The position numbers and the translations under genes were made by a program. DNA of 64,000 bases from Arcuatula senhousia (taxonomy: Eukaryota > Mollusca > Bivalvia > Mytilida > Mytilidae): assembly GCA_963971305.1 (NCBI GenBank), contig OZ020306.1, positions 37,593,512-37,657,511 of the forward strand, written 5' to 3'. The notes under the pieces were generated by a model. That model ran no database searches and was not told the DNA's origin. It was given only the letters and a program-made list of their open reading frames with translations. Positions 45,640 through 56,996 of the stretch are shown here, in pieces (within the stretch, counting starts at the first letter, position 1; each line of letters begins with the position of its first letter).

Positions 45640-46250
45640 AAACATACCCGTTATGGTATTGTATTTTGAAATCACTTGGTCGATAACCAGAGGTCCCCGA
45701 TGGTAATCACAAGCCTGGTCGTCAGAATTGACATGAATTTACTATTCAATGTCTGATATTTTTTTGTTATTGAAATTCCCGATGCTTCTCATGAGAGGTA
45801 ACTTATTGAACTATCGATATACAGCATAACTAAATTAACCGTTTTATACCCGTTCTGGTATTGTTTTTTTTAACACTGGGTCAATAACAGCTGCTGGTTG
45901 ACAAAAGGTCCCCGAGGGTAATCACAAGCCTGGTCGTCAGACTTGTCTGACATGAATTAATCATTAAATTTCTAATATTTTTTTGTTACTGAAATTCCCG
46001 ATTGTTAAATTATAAATTGTTTAAAACACCAGGTTTCTTCCCTTGTACTGCACATGGTCGATATCCTCGGTGCTGAATTTGGCTTCCCTAAGCGAACCCT
46101 TTTGGCATTTAGTACTTTTCATTCAATACTTATGTTTTTTAACCTTCCAATGTTTTGATTAAAATGCTGCTGGTGAGAGGTTACTCCTTGAAATATCGAT
46201 ATACAGCATAACCAAGTTAACCGTTTATATACCCATTATGGTATTGTATT
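45640..46250. repeat. Tandem repeat, about 203-bp unit
   Basis: TACCCGTTATGGTATTGTA recurs near 45648, 45848 and 46228 with small changes, along with GGTCCCCGAGGGTAATCACA, GCCTGGTCGTCAGA and ATCGATATACAGCATAAC. The last unit is expanded by about 180 bp of other sequence. Non-coding. Confidence 0.6.
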
Positions 46251-46334
46251 ATGATTCCACTTCGATTATAAATAGTGTCACAGTATGTTTATTGTCCTTT
46301 CTGGACGGCAGACAATATCTTTGTAAGTTGAATT

Positions 46335-48486
46335 GACAGCTCAATATGATTAAGATCCACCAATATACAAACACCAGGAAGAAGCTTGACATACCTAGAC
46401 TAAATGCACCAACAATCAGAAAAGCTTTTAATGTTGAACTCAAGAACAGGTTCAGTGCATTAGAACATGAAAATGACAACAATAATGAAATTGAAGAGCA
46501 TTTGAACAACATCAAAACTGTTACAATGAAACTGCAGAAAAGGTGTTAGGCTTCCAGACAATCAAAAATAAGGACTGGCTATCTGAAAATACTTGGCAAA
46601 AAATAGAGGAGCGTAAGGTTATTAAGCAGAAAATATTAAACACTAAGTTGCAAAGGCTGCAAGACCACCTACAGTCAAGCTACAAGGCAAAAGACAAAGA
46701 GGTTAAAAGAAGTGCAAGAAATGATAAGCACAACTATGTAGACAACCTGGCTAGTGAGGCACAAAAGGCAACCATAAATGGGGAGATGAGCACTGTTTAC
46801 AAAATCACAAAACAACTTACTGGTACCAGAACAGCTAAAGCCAGTCAAGTCAAAGACATACAAGGAAATGTATTGACAAAGGAAGAAGAGCAAGCAAAGA
46901 GATGGTAAGAATATTTTAAAGAGGTTCTGAAATGTCCAAATCCACCAGACGAAGCAACAATTATACCATCTGATGAAAACATCAATATAGATACAAACCC
47001 ACCGACTCTTGATGAGGTAGTGAAAGCTAGGAAAATGCTGAAAAACAGAAAAGCTGCTGGAATTGATACCATCCATGATGAGTTACTGAAATCAGATCTA
47101 ACTACATCAGCCAAAGTTTTACATCAACTCTTTCAAAACCTCTGGAACAATGAGACTATACCATCAGACTGGAGCAAGGTACTTATTGTCAAACTACCAA
47201 AGAAAGGGGACTTACAATGCTGTGATAATTGAAAGGAATTACCCTACTCTCTGTACCGAGCAAAGTATTTTGCAAGATCATTCTTAGCCGAATTGATACT
47301 GCAACTGACCTGAAGCTAAGAGAGGAGCAGGCTGGATTTAGAAAAATATAATAGAACAATGTATTGAATGGAACACACCTTTGTTTATCAACTTTATTGA
47401 TTTTAGGAAAGCTTTTGACAGTGTCCACCGAAATACTTTCTGGAAAATGCTGACATCTTATGGCATACCAAAGAAAATCATCACTCTCATCAAATGATTT
47501 TACAATAATTTTGAATGCAAAATAATACTGGAAAATAACATATCTGATCCATGTGAAGTAAACTCTGGTGTATACGACAAGGATGTATTCTATCTCCTAT
47601 ACTATTCCTAATGGTAATTGATTGGATACAAAGGAACACAACATCAGTTCGAAACGGTATACAGTGGACCATGTTCAAACAATTGGAAGACCTAGACTTT
47701 GCAGATGACCTGGCAGAAATATCAACAACACAGAAACAATTACAAGAGAAAACAAATGCATGCCCTTAATTCCTTTGCCAAAAAGACCGGCTTAAACATA
47801 AATGCAACAAAGATAAAAGTAGTGGTAGAAAATGAGACAATGAAAGAACCAACAACCATTGACAATCATCCAGTGGAAAATGTCGATGAATTTACGTACC
47901 TAGGAAGTATTATAAGCAGTGACAATGATGCAAAAAAGATATCCAAGCCAGATTAGCAAAAGCCCGTGGAGGCTTTCATAGACTTCAACCCATCTGGAAG
48001 TCACGAAATTTCAGTATCAACACCAAGCTGAAGTTATTCAACAGCAATGTCAAGTCAGTACTTTTGTATGGTTCAGAATGCTGGAGAATAATACAGAGTG
48101 ACATACAAAAAGTAGAGGCATTCCACAACAGCTGCCTCCGTAAAATCCACAGAATCTTTTGGCCCAACAAGATTACCAACATCAATCTGTTGCGGAAAAG
48201 TAATTGTCACAGTATCTCTAAACAAATTCAACATCGACGCTTCAGATGGTTAGGTCATGTGCTTAGAATGCCAAATGAGAAGATTCCCAAGACAGCACTT
48301 CACTGGACACCACCAGGAAAAAGGAGGCCAGGAAGACCTCGGATGACCTGGAGGCGCACCATTCAAGGGGAACTTAAAGAGCTTGGATATACCTGGGGGC
48401 AGGCTCAGCATCTGGCAAAGGACAGAGAAAAGCGGAGGAAGCTTGTTGTTGCCTTATGTCCCAGCTGGGATGAAGGGGATAAGTAA
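46335..48486 (+). pseudogene. Decayed RTE-like LINE, 5'-truncated
   Basis: Several frames together read as the second half of a non-LTR retrotransposon: the linker after the endonuclease (LDIPRLNAPTIRKAFNVELK), coiled region, reverse transcriptase start (RKAAGIDTIHDELLK near 47048), FRKAFDSVHR near 47403, the catalytic FADD near 47697, then DEFTYLGSIISSDN, LLYGSECWR and a C-terminal domain with RRFRWLGHVLRMP and GKRRPGRPRMTWRRT. It ends SWDEGDK, stop, with a GATAAGTAAGTAAT tail typical of short 3' repeats. Stops and shifts at about 46906, 47230, 47500-47600 and 47955 break it. No endonuclease domain remains. The last 140 codons are open. The C-terminus fits RTE/BovB-like elements; the exact clade is uncertain. 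Confidence 0.8.
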
Positions 48487-48589
48487 GTAATATGACTAAT
48501 ATACCATTCTTTGTACTGTTATTTGTGATGAAAGGGTAACAAGTGCAAATATGGTAACTCTTTACGGTTTTTTTTCACATGAATATACA

Positions 48590-49105
48590 AAGTGGGCGTG
48601 AAAGGGTTTTGGTTAGCTATGATTTCATTTTTGTCAAATGAAGTCCTAGTGTTTGTATTACTAGCAGAAGATTTACCACCAATACCTAGTTCTTTAATCA
48701 GAAATTTCTAGAATAGACGATAAAGAGATGTGAAATAAGTGTACGCGACACAACCAACATTTAAGAAACGGCAATTAAGAAATCACAATAGAAAACCGCC
48801 AGCACTCTTCAACATGACCATAGGTCACTGCTCGCCGTCTTGCATTGGTCCAAGACTAAACAAAACAATACATAAGATACAAAACAAATCCCTAAATTAT
48901 CAACGAAAGACCAATTTCTAGACATAAAACAAAAAACAGATAGTAGACAAAGACAAGCAAAGAATTTGCTTCACATACAAAAACTTTATTGTTGGAAGCC
49001 ATGTCTGCAGGTGTGACAACATACCTGTCATGTAAGGAGAGAGACAATTGAGAGTTTCACAACGTTTAAATGCAGAACAGGGTCGAGGGTTAATACATTT
49101 CATAC
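48590..49105 (-). pseudogene. Penelope-like family A relic with embedded repeat
   Basis: GGTTAGCTATGATTTCATTT, CCACCAATACCTAGTTCTTT and ATTGTTGGAAGCCATGTCTG match the region 5' to the reverse transcriptase core seen at 31140-31330, same orientation. Between them, at about 48725-48960, lies the AATAAGTGTACGCGACACAA repeat shared with 6718-6975. Confidence 0.5.
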
Positions 49106-49127
49106 ATTTCATGCATAAAATAGGGTA

Positions 49128-49445
49128 AATAAAGGTAATAACAAAACTACCGAACTTGAATGATCAATCTCATAGTCCAGAGAAAATGACAAAAACGAAT
49201 CAGTCATACCGGAGAACTGGTGGATCGCAATGGTCCTGACTTGGTACAGGCATTTCAAACGAAATGGTGGGTTAAACCAGGTTTTATGGCGCCAAACCTC
49301 CCTCTTCCATTGCGATCGTAGGATCCGGTAATGACCATAGAACACAACATAGTTGTGAGACACAATAGGGATATTGAGGTGATCATCTCAGTACAGCAGA
49401 CCAGTCAAACACTAATTAAAACAATTAACTATCATATCTTAAAAG
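49128..49445 (-). mobile_element. Penelope-like family A 3' region
   Basis: Nearly identical to 14023-14345: AGGTAATAACAAAACTACCG, GATCGCAATGGTCCTGACTT, CCTCTTCCATTGCGATCGTA, GGATATTGAGGTGATCATC. It is cut off at the right just before the coding end would start. One of the youngest tails in the window. Confidence 0.7.
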
Positions 49446-49485
49446 AAATAGAATTTCATTAAAATCGGACAAAAAGAAGAAAATG

Positions 49486-49560
49486 AGATGTGGAATAAGT
49501 GTACGCGACACAACCTACATTATAAACGTATATTTTAAATATCCACAATGGAAAAGTTGA
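49486..49560 (+). repeat. Short copy of the AATAAGTGTACGCGACAC repeat
   Basis: Shares GGAATAAGTGTACGCGACAC and AACC.ACATTA with the copies at 6718, 21562 and 48725, then diverges. Confidence 0.45.
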
Positions 49561-51120
49561 CTTTTTTTCCCGGGCGGGAGTGTAGTAAAAATGGCGACCA
49601 TTTGTTAACCGGAAGTCAGATCTCATTTCTGATAGCATTGTCTTGCCCATAGATGTATTAAGCCAGACGCAGTTTTCGACAGAATTTAGAAAAGTCATCT
49701 TTTTATTCAGGAAAAGTTAGTTTTTTGCTGAGTCGGTGTGAATTTTAAACCTTTTGACAGTGTTTTTATTTCTTCTGCTTAATATTGTAATTGAAAGATT
49801 AATTACTTTATATTTCTCTATTGGTTTCCGGTACGCAGGTTGTTAATGCACTTTTCCGGAAAATCGTCCGTTTCCCGACCCTTTCAAACATAAAAAATTA
49901 AAAATCAATCATAAAGTTATTTTATATCGAAATGAACAGGAATTTGATATGCATTTAGAAAATATGTAAATGCGTTAAAATACTGCTCATATAGTACCAT
50001 AAATAAGTATCCATGACAACCATTTTGTCTGCAACATGACTTTTCTCGGATTTGGAAACTGAAGTTTAGCACCACGATAAGCACCATCAAATTGATTAAA
50101 AATCATTTATTTGGGTTTGTTGTTGATCAATTTATTTGAATTTAGGTGCTCATTGTTGATAATGTTAAGAATAATTTTAATTTTTGAACGAAAAGGGTAA
50201 ATCAGAATGAGAAAAACTGCGTTTTTCATCTTGATATCTATTTTTTGTTATAATTTTCAAAAATACAAAAGAATGAGCAGCAATTCTCAAATTCTATATT
50301 TTATGATCTATCATGTGGTAAAATTCTAAAACAATCGATGCAGATCTTCGGGGTGCTAAATCCGATTTAAGAAATGAGGTATCAAATTTCGTCTGATTTG
50401 CCAAATAAGGTAAAAGGGGCGGGACTTAATTTCCAATATAAAATTCTTCTATTCGGGTTTTTCTAACTATTGAGTAATATTGATAAAATATAATGGTTTG
50501 GATAACTGTAAATTATTATGCCAGACTACATAAGACAATAAAACTACAAATATTTTATCAAATCTATATGGTACAGGCATTTTATTTTTCCGAGTAATCG
50601 TTGCAATAAGGGGGACAACTCTTGGAAACGTTTTTTAACTTTTGGCGGGACTAACGTCATTAACATCACTGTGTACCTGTCGAGTGTCCTGGTTCATGTT
50701 TCGTGGTAAAAAACGGTTGCCAAATTTTGTGCCATTTAGATTCCTCCTTCTGTTAAATCCATACCCACTGTCTTCCCTTGGTCTCTGATTCTGAGACTGA
50801 TTTGAGAAGCTGTTTCTGTTATTGTTGTAAAGTTGATTCTCAGGATTTCTATATATGTTATGAGCTCATTTCATCGTGTCTTAATGCACTTCACCATAAT
50901 GACCTAATCTGGTTGTACGGTGTGTAGTATTTCGTTAAGTTTGGGGATGGAATGCGGAATGGACAAAATTTTATATAGTGGCTAGGATTTTACAGATCTT
51001 TTTTGATTTAATACACATATAAGGAACATATCATTTTGTGCACATTTGTGTTAGGCATTTAGAGTGACTTGAGATGACCAATACAAGACTCAACGGTTGA
51101 TGTTCGAAAGGACGTTAAAG
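49561..51120. other. Intron sequence, nothing recognised
   Basis: AT-rich; no exon with matching splice phase or transposon protein could be found. Confidence 0.3.
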
Positions 51121-51128
51121 ATAAATAT

Positions 51129-51171
51129 GTTCTGATTGGTCTTTAAATACAAAACGTGCGTCAGGTGTTGC
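51129..51171 (+). ncRNA. Decayed hammerhead ribozyme
   Basis: TCTGATTGGTCTTTAAATAC followed by AAAACGTGCGTCAGGTG aligns with the intact copy at 17629-17667. Core changes include CTGATGA to CTGATTG and the conserved G of GAA to A. The cleavage triplet and the right side of helix I persist. Predicted inactive; it marks another Penelope-like family B terminal repeat fragment. Confidence 0.55.
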
Positions 51172-51413
51172 AACATCTACTGTCGGGCACTTTGATGTTA
51201 CTCTGACTCCGAAGTGCCATTTGTTTTCGACGTCACTGTTACTGAAATTACAGTAAAATAGTATATATGTAAATATATAGTAGGCTCCAAGAGAACGCAA
51301 TATGAATAAAATGTCTGATTGCAAAGGAAATACACTCGTTGATCTTTTACCCGTAATAGAATTTTTAGTGCATTTTAGTTCGCTCCAATGTAGAAAATAG
51401 GCTTATTAAACCA

Positions 51414-51593
51414 AACCGGCTCACTAGACACATGCACCACCTCTCCTTCCAAATTCCACAATCACGTCTTCAAATCCGACAACAATCCTTCTTTCCCAGA
51501 ACAATTCGAAACTGGAACAACCTTCCTCTGGACACTGTCCTGAGTGACACAGTTGAGTCATTCAAGGCAGCTGTCTCAGTAATCCAACACTAA
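51414..51593 (+). pseudogene. LINE reverse transcriptase C-terminal fragment
   Basis: An open 59-codon stretch ending in TAA reads NRLTRHMHHLSFQIPQSRLQ, then SFFPRTIRNWNNLP and VESFKAAVS. The SFFPRTIRxWNNLP and SxxxFKxxL pattern is the usual C-terminal end of CR1/Jockey-like non-LTR polyproteins. There is no start codon and no upstream RT in frame, so it is a severely 5'-truncated insertion, which is normal for LINEs. Confidence 0.75.
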
Positions 51594-51929
51594 ACCCATA
51601 AGTCTTGTACATAGTTTTATCTTAGCTAAAAAAAAAAAAATATAATAAGTTTTTTATTAACCTTCCTCTTGCGCTGTGCTAAATTGGCAGAATATTCAAT
51701 ATGTTGAAGGCGGCCAATCACACTGTAGAAGTAGAAGTAGAATGTGCTCCACTCCTGAAAATAATCATGAAACATCAACCAATCCCTTCCAAAAAGTTTT
51801 GTAATAATCTATATAAAGTCTGTATATATTGGGGACTGAAGTACGTGCTGATATGGTTCGTATCGTTGATTACCGTTGTATCCTAAACACACTTAATGTG
51901 TGACTCATGAAATGCTATTGAGACCTAAC
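51594..51929. other. Nothing recognised
   Basis: Probably includes the 3' untranslated tail of the LINE fragment, with an A-rich run near 51629; no other feature. Confidence 0.3.
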
Positions 51930-52470
51930 TCAGACAAAATTTAAATCTGGTTCACTCGAGGTCCAATTTGCTTAAAGATATTTGTGCAATACTGTACATA
52001 ATGATGCCACCAGTCAAACTCAAGAGTTCGGGAAAAGTAGCGTTATTTTACACTTTCATTTCATATCGACACATTTTGATTCTATAGATCGCCCCCTTTT
52101 TGTATATCAATAACTATAAGATATTTGTATCTTATATTACATGCTTAAACATTATAAGGCTTGTGTCAGTTCAAACCTCAAGTTTCGTTGTTCAGTTCCA
52201 ACCACCACGGCCTGGTCCGCTCGATGTCCTGTTCATTTGATCCACAAGCTATAGTTTAACACACTAGAAATTAGTTTTGGTCCACACTAGCTTAACTAAT
52301 GAAAGCAGACCAGATAATAATTTAGGTTTGGTTAGCTTTGACTGATTTTGGTCTGCTTTCCGAACCAACGAAAACCAAACTAGAATAGCAGACAAAAATC
52401 TGCCAGTTGGTATGGTCAGGTTCACCAGACCATACCAGAGAAATTTTTGTCTCATCCGTAAATTGTATCG
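51930..52470. repeat. Degenerate relative of the GGTCTG-rich MITE
   Basis: Contains TCTGGTTCACTCGAGGTCCA, AAAGCAGACCAG, GGTTTGGTTAGC and TTTGTCTCATCCGTAAATTG, resembling the interior and right end of 12406-13700. No clean terminal repeats, so boundaries are approximate. Confidence 0.4.
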
Positions 52471-53758
52471 CCACATGCCATACCAATATTAAACGAGGGA
52501 ACCATTGGTATCTGGCTTACTAGGTATTTTTAAGTATTGTATAAGCAAGAGCAAATAATGAAAAAACAAACTAAATGATCTAATCTTCCACATATCTAAC
52601 ATCATAGCATAAGATACCGTACGCGTAAAGGTGCTTTTATTTTCGCAGTGATCCAAGTTTTGCTTATTTTGCAACCAATATGAGTACGCAAAAATTATAA
52701 CACGCGAAATCTTAAGCGACAATATAAAGTGTTAGAATTTTTTTTAAAATTTGCTAAATTTTCAAATTTGCGCGAAAATAAAATTTTAATCAATCAATCC
52801 GCGAAATTTTCATCACGCGAAAGAAACACTGATATCGAATACAGGTCATTCTAATGTAAGAACGTCCTATGTTAAAAAAAGAAAGACAAATTATCCAAAT
52901 TTCTACCAAATGTAGGATAACATTAATATTAATATTCTGTGAATCCGGGCATATTCTGGAACCATGCAGCGGCGCTAAGTTTATGAGTGAAAATGATTTA
53001 ATAGCGCTCAGATTGTGACATCAGGTCAGATTACCATAACGAAACTACACTTTTTATTCCAAACAAGTTCGCCGGGTTTGGAAACATGGATTTCTAAGTA
53101 CACATTTCTCCTTGAGTAAGACCTGACTGCATGTTTTTGTTTTCGGTTTTGTTCTGTGTTTTGTTTCGTTTATTTTTTTGTTGTTGCGTTTTGCGATTTT
53201 TTTTTTAATTTTCGTCTTTTGTGTATTCTGTATTGTCTTGGTCCTTTTTCGATTCACGTTATTGAGATGCCCCTTCACTTCTCCTTTGCTTGCTTTTTAT
53301 GAATGTTTTCAGAAATAGTGTATCTTTCCAGAACTAGTGTATGAAGAGTAATTAATGTTATTTAAATTTATATTTTTAATGTTCATTTTAAAAAGCCTGA
53401 AAAAATCTGACATAATAAACGTTCACATATTAACATTTTGCAATGAAAGTGGACATATAGCTGCATTATCACCGTGAAATATTTTATTTATAATGAATAG
53501 ATAAACAGTCGGATTGCTCGCCATCGAGGTCATTATCGGCTCCTTTGAGGTTCTTTGCAGTTGACCCCGATCGATATTTTCATGACGCCACCTGACGGGA
53601 AATAAATTAAAATTGCGGGAAAAGTGTTGAGTAATAAATAACTTAAGGTTAGTGAGGACCCATGTCATGAGATTTAATACAGCTAAAAATGCAAAATAAA
53701 AAAGTAAACATGTCAACAGTAATTTTAAACTTGTACTACAAAAATTTACGATAAACGA
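52471..53758. other. Intron sequence, nothing recognised
   Basis: AT-rich; GCGCGAAA and CACGCGAAA phrases near 52680-52830 suggest a dispersed repeat with few copies here. No gene. Confidence 0.3.
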
Positions 53759-54237
53759 GACGATTTTAATTTTCAAATTATTAATTTTCCTAATCTACAG
53801 AGCAATATACCTACTTCTCCTTCATACGGTGTTTATATTTCTCAACTTATTCGATATGCCAGAGCTTGCACACATTTCACAGATTTTTTGATCAGACACC
53901 GGTTTCTTCGTGACCGACTTTTGAAGCAGAGCTATAAGAAAATACGTCTCATACGATCACTAAAAAAATTCTTTCTTCGTTATCAGCCACTAGTAGAAAA
54001 GTTCAAAATTGAGTTAAAAGATATGATAGTTAATTGTTTTAATTAGTGTTTGACTGGTGTGCTGTACTGAGATGATCACCTTAATATCCCTATTGTGTCT
54101 CACAACTATGTTATGTTCTATGGTCATTACCGGATCCTAAGATCGCAATGGAAGAGGGAGGTTTGGCGCCATAAAACCTGGTTTAACCCACCACTTCTTT
54201 GGAAGTGCCTGTACCAAGTCAGGACCATTGCGATCTT
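53759..54237 (+). pseudogene. Penelope-like family A, C-terminal coding end and 3' region
   Basis: An uninterrupted frame (53759-54046, 95 codons then stop) reads DDFNFQIINFPNLQSNIP, SPSYGVYISQLIRYARACTH, IRHRFLRDRLLKQSYKK and ELKDMIVNCFN. It matches the broken copy at 14358-14699 and shows where the protein ends. The 3' region follows with GATCGCAATGGAAGAGGGAG and CCATTGCGATC. The copy is truncated upstream, so it lacks YIDD. Confidence 0.75.
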
Positions 54238-54374
54238 TAATTCTTCTGGTTTTTGTGTTTCTCTAAAATAAAAATTACAACAAAGTTCCAGACAAAAGGT
54301 TCTGTATTAAGTTCATGATAATTTTCATATCCTACATGTCCTTTTATTTTCGACTTATAAAACCTAATTCCAAG

Positions 54375-54475
54375 AAAATTTTACAGTGTCACACTATTTT
54401 ACGTAACTATATATTATGGGTTAAGCACATTTTACTGTGTCACACTACTCTAGTTAACTATATATATTATGGACT
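54375..54475. repeat. Two-copy 58-bp tandem repeat
   Basis: TTTTACAGTGTCACACTATT / TTTTACTGTGTCACACTACT, each followed by 'TAACTATATATTATGG', are about 50 bp apart. Confidence 0.6.
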
Positions 54476-54477
54476 TG

Positions 54478-54690
54478 GAGATCGCAATGGAAGAGGGAGG
54501 TTTGGCGCCATAAAACCTGGTTTAACCCACCATTTCGTTTGAAATGCCTGTACCAAGTCAGGACCATTGCGATCCACCAGTTCTCCGGTATGACTGATTC
54601 GTTTTTGTCATTTTCTCTGGACTATGAGATTGATCATTCAAGTTCGGTAGTTTTGTTATTACCTTTATTTAATAGTTTCATTTAATAAAA
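54478..54690 (+). mobile_element. Penelope-like family A 3' tail
   Basis: It starts at the fold-back arm GATCGCAATGG (54480-54490), runs to CCATTGCGATC (54564-54574), then TCTCCGGTATGACTGATTCG and TTCGGTAGTTTTGTTATTAC. The whole match is to the end of the family. The two tails at 54037-54237 and here stand in the same orientation, as if one end had been added beside another. Confidence 0.65.
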
Positions 54691-55902
54691 CTTAATCCAA
54701 ATAAATAATTTTCAAACAAATAGATCAACCATTCCCTAATAAAAATAATTCTTGAAAAAAGCATGGGATATAATTCACTTTGAAATTGACCCAGAAATTA
54801 CAAAAGTTTGCAATGTAGTCACAAAAATTTTTGAGACAAGATCTGATGCTATTTATTTGACTTTTCCTATACAATCAAAAATAATTTTGGAAAACTTACA
54901 GTTTTTTGCGAAAACAAGCCTGGAAAGGGGGTTCAATATTTTTCACACAAGAAAAGGTTTATAACTGATATCAATACATGTAGATAAAAACAGGACATTT
55001 TAAAATCGGTATATTTTTGGTGTATAGGTGTCCTTACTTACTTTCATATGAATTTCATAAGCGTTACAGGTATTTACGTTGGTTAGGAAAATGTTGCCTA
55101 TAACTTGCATACCGTTGCCTGGTTTTAATCTCGATACTGGGCCTTTTTTCAACAGCTCGTAATGTCTGGTTCTATAAATTTTTTTTTGATTCATGAAATA
55201 ATTATGAAATTTATTGTTTTGTCTCTTTTCCTTTTTTTGTAATAAAAATCATAATAATGCTGTTTCATGTTTAATGACAGTGCTCGGCTAGCGGTTTGTT
55301 TGTAATATTTCACGTCATCATAATATTTTTAATAACGAGGAATACATGTAACTTGAACAGTATTAAGATGTATGGAACGCAAAAGCTTTTTTGAACTCAT
55401 TTTGATATTGTTTTATTTAAGACATGGTGTATTGCACCACAGTAATTTTTAAACTATAAAATTGAAAAGAAGTCAGCCATTATATGACGGTTTTTATAGT
55501 ACAACGTATTGTTTTGGAGGATCTAGGCATACTAAAATTGGTGGTTGATTTATATGCTTCATTTACAAAAAAGAGTTGAAAGCTTTTAAAATTAACATAC
55601 ATTTGTACAGGGAGTAATTATCTATCTTAAAATCCAAAGTTTATTCTCAGCAACGTAATTTGTTAATTAGTCTTAAAGCTTTGGCTTTACAATGAACAAT
55701 ATAATCGAATAAAATTTGCAAAAGAAATATTGCTCTATATGTATAATGATGAAATAAAAAAATAAATTCTGACCTCTTGTACATTTGTAAAATCAAGAAA
55801 CATTATTGTAGTCGTAACAGAAAGAACATTGATAAATAGTAAGCAATTGCATTACTTTCAGCACTGATATATAAAGACAAAAAATCATTTTTATTTATAC
55901 AG
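54691..55902. other. Intron sequence before Ig exon 3
   Basis: AT-rich, no repeat recognised. It ends in TTTTTATTTATACAG, the acceptor of the next exon. Confidence 0.4.
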
Positions 55903-56217
55903 TTCCAATAACAAATGTTACACTTCAACCTACCAATGCGACAGTCCTTGTTCAGGCAGGAAAACAAACAACATTCAACTGTACAACAGATTCCGGCCGC
56001 CCTGCTGCCTCGATACAGTGGTATATAGGGTCAGACAATGTAACAGATCAGGCCACACCACAGACACCACAACCAGATGGTAACAAGTTTATATCATCAA
56101 GTACACTGGTGTATACAGGAAAACTTGCTGACAATAATAAAACTGTGCACTGCGAAGCTGTCAATGTTGATGGTGAACAGGCGGTAAAGTCGGAGGAAAA
56201 GTCGATCGAAATTCTTT
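55903..56217 (+). CDS. Ig-like (C2/I-type) domain exon 3 of the plus-strand Ig gene
   Basis: 315 nt between TTTATACAG and T|GTAAGT, phase 1 at both ends. With the shared Val as residue 1, it reads VPITNVTLQPTNATVLVQAG, core Cys C27 in FNC, W40 in IQWYIG, a DxGxxV-like turn (GKLADNNKTVHCEAVN) and core Cys C84. The cysteine spacing of 57 and the W 13 after the first Cys fit the standard Ig fold, in the C2-set / CD80-like group. At least four potential N-glycosylation sites are present (NVT, NAT, NCT, NKT). No open frame with transmembrane features follows in the window. Domain order is signal peptide, six-Cys Ig, this Ig. The downstream exon is not in the window or not recognised. Confidence 0.85.
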
Positions 56218-56344
56218 GTAAGTAAATCACATTCAGGTGTCCATTGGTTGATGAATTGGTGTTTGCGATGCTTTGTCGGCAATATTTCAGCCATAATAGG
56301 GACATTAAAACGGGTTTTGATAAATCAATAAGTAAATGTATATT

Positions 56345-56996
56345 GACAGAAGCAGAGGTACCAATATGGTATCCGAATGTCAAAAGTCCGAAAGGGAAGA
56401 GACAAAACCAGTAAACATCTACAAGAACGGGACAAAAACAGACAACATGTAAAACGTGGAAACACAAAATAACTGAATATCAATCAACAAAGCGAACTTC
56501 AGTCGAAACAAGAGTGAACTCAGGTGCTCCAGAAGAGTAAGCAGTTCCTGCTTGCTATAGCACACCCGTTCCGTTGCCAATAGTCCATTCAGCATGTCAA
56601 ATCCGGTAAAGGAAGACAAAACAACACCCTATGACAAACCAACATCTGTACTCATCTGAGAGATCGAAATCCCATATTTGTCTATAAGTGCATGATGTCT
56701 TCCGTAAAATTTCTTGAGTGAAGACAGCAACCGAGGAGCAACGTAACCCTTTGTGAGCAATTTTTGCGTCAGACGTGTCGCTCTGCTAAGGAAATCGATG
56801 TAAGTCCCACACGCTTAGAGTAACGAATCAATTGAGATACGTAAACTCCATAAGCTGGAGCGGACGGAATGTTGCTACACAAGAAGGGGAAGTTGACGAT
56901 AGGAAAGTTGAAGTCATCACGTTTGTCATAGAGCCTTGTTGAAAGTCTTCCTTGAGAGTCAATTTCGAGATGTAGATCTAATAGGCCAAATGTCAA
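56345..56996 (-). pseudogene. Penelope-like family B, C-terminal part and 3' region
   Basis: On the minus strand the right end reads LLDLHLEIDSQGRLSTRLYD, KRDDFNFPIVNFPFLCSNIP and AYGVYVSQLIRYSK. After a frameshift near 56810 it continues to DKYGISISQMSTDVGLS-type text near 56640-56700, then the untranslated region to 56345 (GAGGTACCAATATGG). The YIDD core and the ribozyme-bearing terminal repeat are absent. Position: just after Ig exon 3, in the following intron. Confidence 0.7.

Noticed and set aside
46675..47114. Long minus-strand frames of 89-133 codons
   Set aside because: They are antisense to the LINE reverse transcriptase, whose plus-strand reading has clear family motifs.
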